The position numbers were made by a program, and so were the translations under genes. From NCBI RefSeq assembly GCF_016888005.1, contig NZ_JAFDVE010000029.1, positions 23,818-87,817 on the forward strand: 64,000 bases of DNA. Reading direction: 5' to 3'. The DNA comes from Phycicoccus sp. CSK15P-2. GTDB lineage: Bacteria > Actinomycetota > Actinomycetes > Actinomycetales > Dermatophilaceae. A model generated the notes under the pieces. It made no database searches and was not told the origin of the DNA. It saw only the letters and a list, made by a program, of their open reading frames with translations. The number at the start of each line of letters is the position of its first letter. Position 1 is the stretch's first letter. Shown here piece after piece: positions 15,708 to 23,862 of this stretch.

Positions 15708-17154
15708 CCTCCACCCGCCACACCGCGAAGGTGGCCGTGGAGTCGACCTCGAGGGCCCCGCCGCCGGTACCGGAAAGCTCCTGGCCGCCGACCGTGTGGG
15801 CGTGCAGCGCGGTGCGGGCGTCGATGCGCTGGGGCGGCTCGCGATGCTCGACCGCGGCGCGGACCGCGGCCCACGGCGCGAACGGTGTCACGGGTGAGTC
15901 CGAGCCGAGCCCGAGGCGCACTCCCGCCGCCGAGAAGGCCGCGAGGAGGTTGGTCGCGACTCCCCGCTCGGCGCCGAGCCGCTCGGCGTAGAGGCCCTCG
16001 CGTCCGCCCCAGTAGGCGTCGAACGCCGGCTGCACGCTCGCGCCGAGCCCGAGCCGCGCCATCGTGGCGATCCCCGCGGCATCGACCATCTCGGCGTGCT
16101 CGAGGCGCGGGCGGGACCGGTGCACCGCGTCGACGCCCACGATCTCGGCCGCGCGGACGTACCCCTCGAGGACGAGGTCCATGGCCGCGTCACCGATGAC
16201 GTGGAAGCCGCTCTGCACCCCCGCCGCCGCGCACGCCGCGACGTGGTCGCGCACGGCCGTCGAGTCGCGGTAGGCGGTTCCGCGACACCCCGCCCGGTCG
16301 GTGTAGTCCTCCCGCAGCAGCGCCGTGTGCGAACCGATGGAGCCGTCGATGTTGAGATCGCCCCCGAGCCCGCGAGCACCGTGCAGCGCCACGAGGGCTC
16401 GGGCCTGCTCGGGGTCGGTGACCGCCTCGGCCCAGTACCCGACGGTCTCGGGAAGGTCCGGACGTCGGCCGAGGTCGAGGACGTCGGCGAAGTCCTCGGC
16501 CGACGTGAGCAGCGGCCCGCCGCACTCGTGCACCGCGACGACGCCCTGAGCCGCCGCGGCCCGCAGCGCGGTCTCGATGTCGGCCCGCCGCTCCGACGCG
16601 CTGCGCGAGGCGTCGTAGGCCGCCCGAGCGGCGTTCTTGGCGTCCCGGACGACGAAGCCGGAGGGCGACCACCCGTCGAGGCCGTCCGCACCCGAGAGTG
16701 CCGCGAGGGCGCTGGAGACGACCGCGGAGTGACCGTCGATCCGGGAGGCGTAGACGAGCGCTCCTCCGGCCGCCCGGTCGAGCTCGGCGGAGGTCATCGC
16801 GCGCTCACGCGTCCAGTCCTGCTCCTGCCAGCCATGGGCGAACACCGGCCGGCCGGGGCTCCTCCGTGCTCCGGCAGCCACGAGATCGAGCGCCTCGGTG
16901 ACCGTGCGGGTCCCCGCGAGGTCGACGCCCTGCATCCCGAGACCCGTGTGCGAGAGGTGGGCGTGCGCGTCGACGAACCCCGGGAGGACGAGGTCGCCCT
17001 CCAGGTCGACCACCGTGTCGACGTCCTCGAGGAACCTCGCGGCGGCGTCCTCGGCGCCGAGCCAGGAGACCCTGCCGTCCACCACGAGGAGCGCCGTCGC
17101 CGCGGGATGCTCGGGGCTACGGACCCGCCCGCGGCGATAGAGGGTGCTCGGCAC
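15604..17154 (-). CDS. Amidohydrolase family 3 (YtcJ-like)
   Basis: This 516-residue metal-dependent hydrolase shows LVLPGFVDAHAHLSHTGLGM (the first HxH metal-ligand pair), the internal HECGGPLLTS and GFHVIGDAAMDLVLEG segments, a later LEHAEMVD, and the DSPVTPFAPWAAVRAA signature of YtcJ-type enzymes. These hydrolyse N-substituted amides or formamides, and physiological substrates are mostly unknown. There is no signal peptide. It lies between kdd (26 bp downstream of kdd's stop) and a GNAT gene, all on the minus strand, so it may share the kdd transcript. Confidence 0.82.
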   Translation of the reverse strand: MPSTLYRRGRVRSPEHPAATALLVVDGRVSWLGAEDAAARFLEDVDTVVDLEGDLVLPGFVDAHAHLSHTGLGMQGVDLAGTRTVTEALDLVAAGARRSPGRPVFAHGWQEQDWTRERAMTSAELDRAAGGALVYASRIDGHSAVVSSALAALSGADGLDGWSPSGFVVRDAKNAARAAYDASRSASERRADIETALRAAAAQGVVAVHECGGPLLTSAEDFADVLDLGRRPDLPETVGYWAEAVTDPEQARALVALHGARGLGGDLNIDGSIGSHTALLREDYTDRAGCRGTAYRDSTAVRDHVAACAAAGVQSGFHVIGDAAMDLVLEGYVRAAEIVGVDAVHRSRPRLEHAEMVDAAGIATMARLGLGASVQPAFDAYWGGREGLYAERLGAERGVATNLLAAFSAAGVRLGLGSDSPVTPFAPWAAVRAAVEHREPPQRIDARTALHAHTVGGQELSGTGGGALEVDSTATFAVWRVEDVGPDGLPVLGGGAPLPECRLTVRAGEVLHRRPA

Positions 17155-17180
17155 GGCGCCACCCTACGGGCGCCGTCCCC

Positions 17181-18236
17181 TCAGGCGGGCGAGAGGCGGG
17201 CCTCGAAGAGGGCCCGGACGTCGGGGTCGGCGCGGACCAGGCCGAGCGCGTAGTCGGCGTGCCCGGGGAGGAAGCCGTTGCCGACGAGCATCGTCACGTC
17301 TGCGGCGAGGCCCTCGGCGCCGAGCGCGGCCGCGGTGAAGCTCGTCGCCATCGAGAAGTACACGACCGTCCCACCCTGAGCGGTGGCGAGGACCGCGGGC
17401 TGCTCGCAGCCGGGGACGTCGACGCACACCACGGTGACGTTCGCCGGACCGCCTGCCGAGGCGACCGCCTCGGACAGCCCGAGCGGGGAGCGGGCGTCCG
17501 CGACGACCACCGCGTCGGCGAGGTCCGTGCCGCGCAGGGTTGCCGCCTCCGCCTCGGTGGGCACCACACCGATCCGGTGTCCGGCCCCCGCGTCTCTGGC
17601 CGCGGCCAGGGCCAGGGACCCGGACTTGCCGGCCCCGCCGAGGACGGCCACGCTCGGCGCCTCGCCGCGCTGCACGCGTTCCCGGACGACCCGTGCCACC
17701 AGGGCGGGCGCGCCGCAGACGTCCATCACCATGAGGGCGAGCTCGGCCGGGAGGTCCTCCGGCAGCGGTGCGGCGACCGAGCGGCCGAACAGGACGGCCG
17801 TACCCCGGGCAGGGACCCGCTCCGAGCAGCCGTCCCACCGCGCGAGGCCGTCGGTGAGGACGAGCGGGGTCAGGGAGAGCGAGACGAGGGTCGCCACGCG
17901 GTCCCCCACCGAGAGGCCGAGCGCTGACTCGGGGCCGACCTCGGCGACCGTGCCGATGAGCATGCCCCCCGACCCCGTGACCGGGTTCTGCATCTTGCCC
18001 CGCTCGCCCACGATCGCGAGCACCTCCGCCCGGACCGCCGGCCCGTCACCGCCATGTTTCTCGCGCAGCTGGCGGAAGGACGCGGCGTCGAGGTTCAGGG
18101 TCTCGACGTCCACCCGGACCTCGTCCGGCCACAGCTCCGGCGAGGCGTCCAGGACCCGGGCCGCCTGCGGCAGCGTGGCTCCCTCGGGGTCGAGGACACG
18201 GTGGATACCGACCGGGGAGCTGGCGGTCTCTCGCAC
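17181..18236 (-). CDS. kdd: L-erythro-3,5-diaminohexanoate dehydrogenase
   Basis: This 351-residue NAD(P)-dependent dehydrogenase oxidises 3,5-diaminohexanoate to 5-amino-3-oxohexanoate with release of ammonia. The Kdd hallmarks are GKMQNPVTGSGGMLIGTVAE near residue 85 and the nucleotide-binding VAVLGGAGKSGSLALAAARD. GTG 18236 follows a clear AAGGAGA ribosome-binding site at 8-base spacing. It is divergent from kamA over an 87-bp gap holding an inverted repeat, and on the same strand as the amidohydrolase. It supplies step three of the pathway encoded by kamA and kamDE. Confidence 0.92.
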   Translation of the reverse strand: MRETASSPVGIHRVLDPEGATLPQAARVLDASPELWPDEVRVDVETLNLDAASFRQLREKHGGDGPAVRAEVLAIVGERGKMQNPVTGSGGMLIGTVAEVGPESALGLSVGDRVATLVSLSLTPLVLTDGLARWDGCSERVPARGTAVLFGRSVAAPLPEDLPAELALMVMDVCGAPALVARVVRERVQRGEAPSVAVLGGAGKSGSLALAAARDAGAGHRIGVVPTEAEAATLRGTDLADAVVVADARSPLGLSEAVASAGGPANVTVVCVDVPGCEQPAVLATAQGGTVVYFSMATSFTAAALGAEGLAADVTMLVGNGFLPGHADYALGLVRADPDVRALFEARLSPA

Positions 18237-18280
18237 GAGAATCTCCTTGCGCGTCGGGGCGGGCCCGAAAGAACGACTGT

Positions 18281-18305
18281 CAGATAGCCGAAATGTCGCT
18301 ATCTG
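18281..18305. promoter_or_regulatory. Inverted repeat between kdd and kamA
   Basis: CAGATAGC and GCTATCTG form a perfect 8-bp inverted repeat with a 9-base spacer in the divergent kdd/kamA gap, 45 bp from the kdd start and 19 bp from the kamA start. The left arm with spacer, AGATAGCCGAAATG, matches AGATTGCCGACATG at the start of the nearby XRE-cupin regulator gene at 12 of 14 positions. This suggests one regulator for both sites. It probably overlaps the kamA promoter. Confidence 0.5.
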
Positions 18306-18323
18306 TCCCGTATGGTGCCACGC

Positions 18324-19769
18324 ATGACGACGATCATCGAGCAGCCGTACGCCTACCGGCGCACAGAGCTCGTCGAGCCGGACTGGACCCGTTTCCCCGG
18401 ATGGCGCCACGTCACGCGCGAGGAGTGGGAGAGCGCCCAGTGGCAGCGGTCGCACTGCGTGAAGAACACGACACAGCTGCGTGCCGTCATGGGCGACCTG
18501 CTCGACGAGCGCTTCTACGTCGACCTCGAGCGGGACCAGGCCGAGCGGGCGACGATGGCGATGCTCGTCCCGCCCCAGATGCTCAACACCATGGTCCCCT
18601 CGACGAGCGGCACCGTGCCGTCGCGGGGGCCCGCGTACACGGAGGCCTTCTACGCCGACCCGGTGCGCCGCTACATGCTCCCGGTGTTCAGCGACCGGCG
18701 TGCCGACTGGCCCAGCCACCCGTTCGCCACGCGTGACAGCCTCCACGAGCACGCCATGTGGGCCGTCGAGGGGCTCACCCACCGGTACCCGACGAAGGTG
18801 CTGGCCGAGCTGCTCCCCACCTGCCCGCAGTACTGCGGGCACTGCACCCGGATGGACCTCGTCGGCACCTCGACGCCGCAGGTCCTCAAGCTCAGGCTCG
18901 CCGGCAAGCCGATGGACCGGTACGAGGCGATGCTCGGCTACCTGCAGCGGACCCCCGGGGTCCGGGACGTCGTCGTCTCCGGTGGCGATGTCGCGAACAT
19001 GCCGTGGAAGAACCTCGAGGCATTCCTGGAGCGCCTGCTCGACGTCGAGTCCGTGCGCGACGTCCGCCTCGCGACCAAGGCGCTCATGGGGCTCCCGCAG
19101 CACTGGCTGCAACCCGACGTCGTCGAGGGCGTCGCGCGGGTCGCGGCCAAGGCGCGGTCCCGGGGTGTGTCGCTCGCGGTCCACACGCACGTGAACACCG
19201 TGTCCTCGGTGACCCCGCTCGTCGCCCGCGCCGCGCGCACGCTGCTCGACGCCGGCGTGCGGGACGTGCGCAACCAGGGTGTTCTCATGCGCGGGGTCAA
19301 CGACTCCTCGGCGGGCCTCCTGGACCTGTGCTTCGCGCTGCAGGACGAGGCCGGTGTCACGCCCTACTACTTCTACATGTGCGACATGGTCCCGTTCTCG
19401 GAGCACTGGCGGCTGCCGCTGCGCCGGGCGCAGGAGCTGCAGCACGACATCATGGGGTACCTGCCGGGGTTCGCCACCCCGAGGATCGTCTGCGACGTCC
19501 CCTACGTCGGCAAGCGGTGGGTGCACCAGGTCGACACCTACGACACGACGACCGGGATGTCGTTCTGGCGGAAGAACTACCGGACCTCGATCGAGGGTGA
19601 CGACGCCGAGGCACTCTCGCGCGAGTACGTCTACTACGACCCGGTCGACACCCTCTCCGAGGAGGGGCAGGCGTGGTGGCGGCGCAACACCGATGTCGGG
19701 TCCGCCCATACGGCCGCCCTCGCGGGAGCGGGCGCCAGCCGCGCAGCCTCGGCCGCCGACCTCGTCTGA
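18324..19769 (+). CDS. kamA: Lysine 2,3-aminomutase, divergent radical-SAM type
   Basis: This 481-residue radical S-adenosylmethionine enzyme would convert L-lysine to L-beta-lysine using PLP. The iron-sulfur motif is CPQYCGHCTRMD (Cys167, Cys171, Cys174; CxxxCxxC). Typical KamA carries MYCRHCTRR at this site and a GGGGK loop for the PLP lysine; here the corresponding late segment is CDVPYVGKRWVHQVDTYD, whose lysine is the candidate PLP ligand. It is therefore a distant branch, and the substrate call leans on the neighbours kdd and kamDE. ATG 18324 is chosen; an in-frame codon at 18312 is less likely. Confidence 0.82.
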   Translation: MTTIIEQPYAYRRTELVEPDWTRFPGWRHVTREEWESAQWQRSHCVKNTTQLRAVMGDLLDERFYVDLERDQAERATMAMLVPPQMLNTMVPSTSGTVPSRGPAYTEAFYADPVRRYMLPVFSDRRADWPSHPFATRDSLHEHAMWAVEGLTHRYPTKVLAELLPTCPQYCGHCTRMDLVGTSTPQVLKLRLAGKPMDRYEAMLGYLQRTPGVRDVVVSGGDVANMPWKNLEAFLERLLDVESVRDVRLATKALMGLPQHWLQPDVVEGVARVAAKARSRGVSLAVHTHVNTVSSVTPLVARAARTLLDAGVRDVRNQGVLMRGVNDSSAGLLDLCFALQDEAGVTPYYFYMCDMVPFSEHWRLPLRRAQELQHDIMGYLPGFATPRIVCDVPYVGKRWVHQVDTYDTTTGMSFWRKNYRTSIEGDDAEALSREYVYYDPVDTLSEEGQAWWRRNTDVGSAHTAALAGAGASRAASAADLV

Positions 19770-19802
19770 CACCACCGGCACCCGCCGCATAGGGTCGGCG
19801 GC

Positions 19803-20288
19803 ATGGCTCGTCGTGCACCGTCCGGGACACCGGCGACCATCGCGCTGACGAGCGCCGGGGTGGAGTTCACCCAGCACCCGTACGAGCACGACCCGACGGC
19901 GCCGTCCTACGGTCTGGAGGCCGCCGAGGTCCTCGGACAACCGCCCGAGCAGGTTTTCAAGACCCTCCTCGTCGACACCGGCACCGGTCTCGCCGTCGCG
20001 GTCGTCCCGGTGTCCGGCTCCCTCGACCTCAAGGCCACGGCCGCGGCACTGGGGGTGAAGAAGGTGGCGATGGCGGACCCCGCCGCCGCGGAGCGGGTGA
20101 CCGGCTACGTCGTGGGCGGGATCTCCCCGGTCGGCCAGAAACGCACGCTCCCCACGGTCGTCGACGAGTCCGCCGAGCTCTTCGACGTCGTCTTCGTCTC
20201 GGGTGGTCGTCGTGGCCTGGACCTCGGCGTCTCGCCGGCCGACCTCGTCCGGCTCACCGGCGCGACCATCGCCGACATCGCCCGCTGA
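19803..20288 (+). CDS. ybaK: Cys-tRNA(Pro)/aminoacyl-tRNA deacylase (YbaK/EbsC)
   Basis: This 161-residue editing-domain protein hydrolyses mischarged Cys-tRNA(Pro). It shows VEFTQHPYEHDP near the N-terminus, GQPPEQVFKTLLVD with the catalytic Lys, ALGVKKVAMADPA, and GGISPVGQKRTLPTVVDE, all standard for YbaK/EbsC. Length is as expected. It begins 33 bp after kamA on the same strand and may be read from the same transcript, though its role is general translation quality control rather than lysine breakdown. It is convergent with the XRE-cupin gene. Confidence 0.9.
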   Translation: MARRAPSGTPATIALTSAGVEFTQHPYEHDPTAPSYGLEAAEVLGQPPEQVFKTLLVDTGTGLAVAVVPVSGSLDLKATAAALGVKKVAMADPAAAERVTGYVVGGISPVGQKRTLPTVVDESAELFDVVFVSGGRRGLDLGVSPADLVRLTGATIADIAR

Positions 20289-20308
20289 GCCGGCGTCGCT
20301 CGCGAGGC

Positions 20309-20881
20309 TCAGCCCCGGGGCTTGGACCGTGCCCGGACGTGCATCCGCTCACCCTGCGGACCCATGATGCTGAGCAGCTCGACCGGACGGTCGTCCGCAC
20401 AGCCGAACCAGTGCGGGGTCCGGGTGTCGAACTCGGCGACCTCCCCGACGCCGAGGACGAGGTCGTGCTCCCCGAGCACGAGCCGGAGCCGGCCGTCGAG
20501 CACGTAGATCCAGTCGTGGCCCTCGTGGGAGCGCGGGTCGGGCTCCCGTCCGTCGGGACGCATCACCATCTTGAACGCGCGCGGGCCGCCGACCCGGTTC
20601 GTCAACGAGATGACCGGCCCGTGCGGGTGCTCGACCGGCTTCAGATGCACGCGCGGGTCTCCGGTCGGCGGGGCGTCGACGAGCTCGTCGAGGGTGACCC
20701 GGTAGGTGCGCGCGAGGGACACGAGGAGCTCGAGGGTGGCCCGGCGTGACCCCGACTCGAGCCGCGACAGCGTGCTCACCGAGACGCCGGTGTCCGAAGA
20801 GACGTCGGCCAGGGTGAGCCGGCGGCTCGTACGCACCGACCGCAGCCGGGCGCCGACCGTCACCGGGTCGAGGTTTGCCAT
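20309..20881 (-). CDS. XRE-family regulator with cupin domain
   Basis: This 190-residue regulator has an N-terminal helix-turn-helix at about 10-65 (LTLADVSSDTGVSVSTLSRL) joined to a C-terminal cupin sensor at about 75-185 (HDWIYVLDGRLRLVLGEHDL; VAEFDTRTPHWFG). Relatives such as PuuR control amine and amino-acid catabolism in response to pathway metabolites. Its place beside the lysine-degradation genes makes it the best candidate regulator of kdd, kamA and perhaps kamDE. ATG 20881 lies inside a short inverted repeat, which suggests autorepression. Confidence 0.82.
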   Translation of the reverse strand: MANLDPVTVGARLRSVRTSRRLTLADVSSDTGVSVSTLSRLESGSRRATLELLVSLARTYRVTLDELVDAPPTGDPRVHLKPVEHPHGPVISLTNRVGGPRAFKMVMRPDGREPDPRSHEGHDWIYVLDGRLRLVLGEHDLVLGVGEVAEFDTRTPHWFGCADDRPVELLSIMGPQGERMHVRARSKPRG

Positions 20882-20894
20882 GTCGGCAATCTAC
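20875..20894. promoter_or_regulatory. Operator over the XRE-cupin start codon
   Basis: On the minus strand AGATTGCCGACATGGCAA spans the start codon, and TTGCC/GGCAA pair around a 5-base spacer. The 14-base core AGATTGCCGACATG matches the kdd/kamA gap sequence AGATAGCCGAAATG at 12 positions. Autoregulation of the XRE-cupin gene through this site is inferred. Confidence 0.4.
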
Positions 20895-20932
20895 CTTGGC
20901 GTCCCGAGCGGGTCGGGGGCACGCTCTTCGCC

Positions 20933-21898
20933 ATGAGCCCAGACACAGCCCACTCCCCCACGTCCGTGGACGTCCTCGTCGTCGGCGGCGGCGCCGCAGG
21001 TCTGTCCGCCGCGACGCTCCTCGCCCGGTCCTGCCGCGACGTCGTCGTCCTCGACTCCGGCAGCCCGCGCAACGCCCCCGCCGACGGGGTACACGCGTTC
21101 CTCGGCCACGACGGGGTGCCGCCCACGGAGCTCCTGGCACGCGGCCGGGCAGAGCTGGAGTCGTACGGTGGGCGGGTCGTCCCCGGTGCGGCTCGGGGCG
21201 CCCGACGCACCGAGGACCGGGTCGTCGTGCGCGACGGGACGGGGACCGAGTGGGCCGCCCGACACGTGGTCCTCGCGTCAGGTGCGGTCGACCGGCTGCC
21301 CGACGTCCCGGGCCTGCACCGCCACTGGGGGCGCACGGTCGTCCACTGCCCCTACTGCCACGGATGGGAGGTGCGGGACTCCCGTGTCGTCGTCCTCGCC
21401 ACGACGCCGATGGCCCTGCACCAGACGAGCCTCTTCGGCAACCTCACCGACCGGCTGACGGTCCTCGCCCACGACCCCGCCCTCCTCGACGGAGCGGCGC
21501 GCGACCGGCTGGAGCGGTTGGGTGTCGAGGTCGTCGACGGGCCGGCGACCGGTGTCGTCGAGTGTGACGGTGTCCTCAGCGGCATCGAGACCGCCCGGGG
21601 GGTCGTGCAGGCGGACGCCGTCGCGGTGCAGAGCTTCGTCGAGCCGCAGTCCGCTCTCCTCGAGGACCTCGGGCTGGAGCCGGTGGACGTCGAGGCGGGC
21701 GGGACGGTGGTCGCACGACAGGTGCCGGCCGACCCCACGGGCCGCACCGACGTGCCGCGGGTGTGGGTGGCCGGCAACGTCGCACAGGCGATGACCCAGG
21801 TCGTCGCCGCGGCAGCCGCGGGGACGATGACCGGGGCGGTGGTCAACGCCGACCTCGTGGCGGAGGACGAGGAGGCACGGCTCGCCCGCCCGGCGTGA
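20933..21898 (+). CDS. NAD(P)/FAD-dependent oxidoreductase, thioredoxin-reductase-like
   Basis: This 321-residue flavoprotein has FAD motif VDVLVVGGGAAGLSAATLLA, a redox-type VVHCPYCHGWEVRD in the place of the CxxC of thioredoxin reductase, and a C-terminal VWVAGNVAQAMTQVVAAAAA that contacts FAD. The pyridine-nucleotide motif is degenerate (RVVVLATTPMALHQ instead of GxGxxA), so NADPH binding may be altered. Such proteins are common singletons in actinobacteria and include holomycin/gliotoxin-type dithiol oxidases. The physiological partner is unknown. It is divergent from the XRE-cupin regulator across 51 bp. Confidence 0.8.
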   Translation: MSPDTAHSPTSVDVLVVGGGAAGLSAATLLARSCRDVVVLDSGSPRNAPADGVHAFLGHDGVPPTELLARGRAELESYGGRVVPGAARGARRTEDRVVVRDGTGTEWAARHVVLASGAVDRLPDVPGLHRHWGRTVVHCPYCHGWEVRDSRVVVLATTPMALHQTSLFGNLTDRLTVLAHDPALLDGAARDRLERLGVEVVDGPATGVVECDGVLSGIETARGVVQADAVAVQSFVEPQSALLEDLGLEPVDVEAGGTVVARQVPADPTGRTDVPRVWVAGNVAQAMTQVVAAAAAGTMTGAVVNADLVAEDEEARLARPA

Positions 21899-21902
21899 CG
21901 TC

Positions 21903-22478
21903 TCAGCGGTGGGCGTCGGCCGCCGCCTGGACCGCGGCGTGGAACCGCTGCCAGTGCTCGGCGTCGCCGACGGCGTCGTGGTCGCGACCCGCCCGGCCGT
22001 CGACGAGCTCGCGCAGGATCTCGGCGTGCCCCGCGTGCTGCGCGGTCTCGCAGGTGACACGGACCACGAGGTGCCCGAAGGTCGTCCTGCCCCGGTCCTC
22101 GGGCCACCAGACCGGCTCGGCCGGATGGTCGAGCGGCAGCTCGGCGAGGCTGGCGTCGGACAGCGACCAGGCCTCGCGGTACAGGCCGACGACCCACTCG
22201 CGGGACTCGTCGGCGCGCGCGTACATGTCGCCGCCCTCCCAGATCGAGCCGTCCTCGTCCCACGGCAGGGTCGGTGCGGGGCGCCCGACCGCGGCGGACA
22301 GGTACCCGACCTCGACTCCCGCGAGGTGCTTGACCAGCCCGAGCACGTTCGTCCCCGTAGGGGTCATCGGGCGGCGTGCGTCGTACTCGGAGAGGCCGTC
22401 GAGGGCGCGCAGCATCGCGTCCCGGCCGTCCTGGAGATAGCGCTGCAGGTCAGCGGTCAGGCCCGCGGGCGGGGTCAC
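21903..22478 (-). CDS. DinB/DUF664 family protein
   Basis: This 191-residue four-helix protein of the DinB superfamily shows a DUF664-like N-terminus (ADLQRYLQDGRDAMLRALDG), the phrase TGTNVLGLVKHLAGVEVGYL with a metal-binding-type His, and a late CETAQHAGHAEILRELVDGR that supplies two more His residues. Members are often thiol transferases using mycothiol or bacillithiol. GTG 22478 overlaps the stop of the Lrp gene (GTGA), so the two are probably translated together. Confidence 0.8.
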   Translation of the reverse strand: MTPPAGLTADLQRYLQDGRDAMLRALDGLSEYDARRPMTPTGTNVLGLVKHLAGVEVGYLSAAVGRPAPTLPWDEDGSIWEGGDMYARADESREWVVGLYREAWSLSDASLAELPLDHPAEPVWWPEDRGRTTFGHLVVRVTCETAQHAGHAEILRELVDGRAGRDHDAVGDAEHWQRFHAAVQAAADAHR

Positions 22479-22897
22479 TCCCACGGGGTGGACAGGACGA
22501 CGGTCGTGCGGGTGGAGACGTGGGCCGCGCCCCGGATCCGGGCGATGAGCTCCTCGAGCTCGGTGGGGTTCGAGACCCTGATCTTGAGGATGTAGTGCTC
22601 GTCCCCCGCGACGGAGTGGCACTCCTCGATCTGCGGGATGTCGCGGAGACGCTGCGGCACGTCGTCGGGAGCAGCCGGGTCGAGCGGGGTCACCGACATG
22701 AAGGCCGTGAGCTCCTGGCCGAGGGCTCGATGGTCCACCTTGACGGTGTACCCCGTGACGACCCCGCGCTCCTCGAGGCGTCGGACGCGCTGGTGGACGG
22801 CCGAGGTCGACATACCGAGGGTGCGGCCGAGGTCGGTGTAGCTCATCCGCCCGTCCTCGGCGAGGAGGTCGACGATGCGCCGGTCGAGGTCTTCCAC
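22475..22897 (-). CDS. Lrp/AsnC-family regulator
   Basis: This 140-residue protein has an N-terminal helix-turn-helix (MSYTDLGRTLGMSTSAVHQR) and a C-terminal RAM ligand-binding domain (FMSVTPLDPAAPDDVPQRLR; HYILKIRVSNPTELEELIAR). Lrp/AsnC proteins form octamers and sense amino acids. The linkage to the downstream DinB-like gene by an overlapping GTGA is firm; the target genes are unknown. It lies about 4 kb from the lysine-catabolic genes, so an amino-acid-sensing role there is possible but unsupported. Confidence 0.88.
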   Translation of the reverse strand: MEDLDRRIVDLLAEDGRMSYTDLGRTLGMSTSAVHQRVRRLEERGVVTGYTVKVDHRALGQELTAFMSVTPLDPAAPDDVPQRLRDIPQIEECHSVAGDEHYILKIRVSNPTELEELIARIRGAAHVSTRTTVVLSTPWE

Positions 22898-23010
22898 GCC
22901 GTCACCCTAGTGCGCAGGGGCCACACCGAGGGGCGGCGGGCCCACGACGCGGGCCGCTGGTGTGTGACCGACCACCCTGCCGTCGCCCCACACGACGACC
23001 CGAGCAGTGG

Positions 23011-23766
23011 TCAGTGGGAGCCGTTCCGGGCTCGGGCCCCCCGGGCGGCCCGGAGGACCGAACGCCGTACGCCGACGGGCACCGTACGCCGGACGAGGCC
23101 GCGCATCGCACCCGGAGCCGATCCACTCGGCGACACCGGCTTGCGGGCGAAACCCCAGGTACGCACCTCGTGGCACTCCTCGTAGCCGCCGCCCTCGGCG
23201 AGCAGCCGGAAGACCAGACGTACCTGCCCAGTGTCTCGCTCCTCCGGGCTCAGCCGCTTGACCCAGGGCTTGTCCCGCATCGAGGCGCTGCCCCCGAGGG
23301 TCCAGTCCAGGTCGTCGAAAACCACCCAGCCCCCGGGGACGAGGAGGCGGTCGGCGAGGTGGAAGGCGAACCCAGTCGTGTCCCACGTGTGGCCGCCGTC
23401 GATGTACACGAGGTCGAACCGCGGTGTGGGGTCGTCCCGGATGAGCTTCATCATCTCCCATGTGAAGCTCGTGTGGGCCATGACCGGCGTGATCCGGTCC
23501 CCCATCCCGGTGCGGCGTCCCAGCTCCCAGATATTGGGATCGCGGCGCTCGGCGTCGGTGCGGTCGATCGTCAGGACGTGGCCGTTCTTCGGGTCGACCT
23601 CCTCTACCGCTGCCGCGAGGTAGCAGGACGACTTGCCGTGGGCGAAGCCCAGCTCCAGCACCCGGGAGAGCCGCTTGCGCAGGACGAAGTCGTACATGAC
23701 CTTCGCCTGGCCGGTCGTCATGAAGCGCGTGCCGGCCAAGGCCTTGTCGATGGTCGCGAAGTCCAC
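23011..23766 (-). CDS. Class I SAM-dependent methyltransferase
   Basis: This 251-residue protein carries the SAM-binding motif RVLELGFAHGKSSCYLAAAV, an acidic strand HVLTIDRTDAERRDP, and the FDLVYIDGGHTWDTTGFAFH motif common to the Methyltransf_24/CmcI-like group, which often methylates sugars or small natural products. The C-terminus is Arg-rich. GTG 23766 follows a GGAGGG ribosome-binding site at 5-base spacing. It stands alone, divergent from the exonuclease gene, and its substrate is not identifiable. Confidence 0.78.
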   Translation of the reverse strand: MDFATIDKALAGTRFMTTGQAKVMYDFVLRKRLSRVLELGFAHGKSSCYLAAAVEEVDPKNGHVLTIDRTDAERRDPNIWELGRRTGMGDRITPVMAHTSFTWEMMKLIRDDPTPRFDLVYIDGGHTWDTTGFAFHLADRLLVPGGWVVFDDLDWTLGGSASMRDKPWVKRLSPEERDTGQVRLVFRLLAEGGGYEECHEVRTWGFARKPVSPSGSAPGAMRGLVRRTVPVGVRRSVLRAARGARARNGSH

Positions 23767-23862
23767 TGTTCCCTCCGGTGATCGAAGAACGAGCCAACCA
23801 CACCTGCGGCGCTGGACGCCACTTCGGTGAGCGGCGGGCTCCCTCACGCCTACGCTCGACCC

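Noticed and set aside
17181..19940. Single 919-residue minus-strand protein covering kdd and the kamA region
   Set aside because: Only the last 351 residues form a dehydrogenase, with a ribosome-binding site at 18236. The rest is antisense to kamA, which has clear Fe-S and PLP features on the plus strand.
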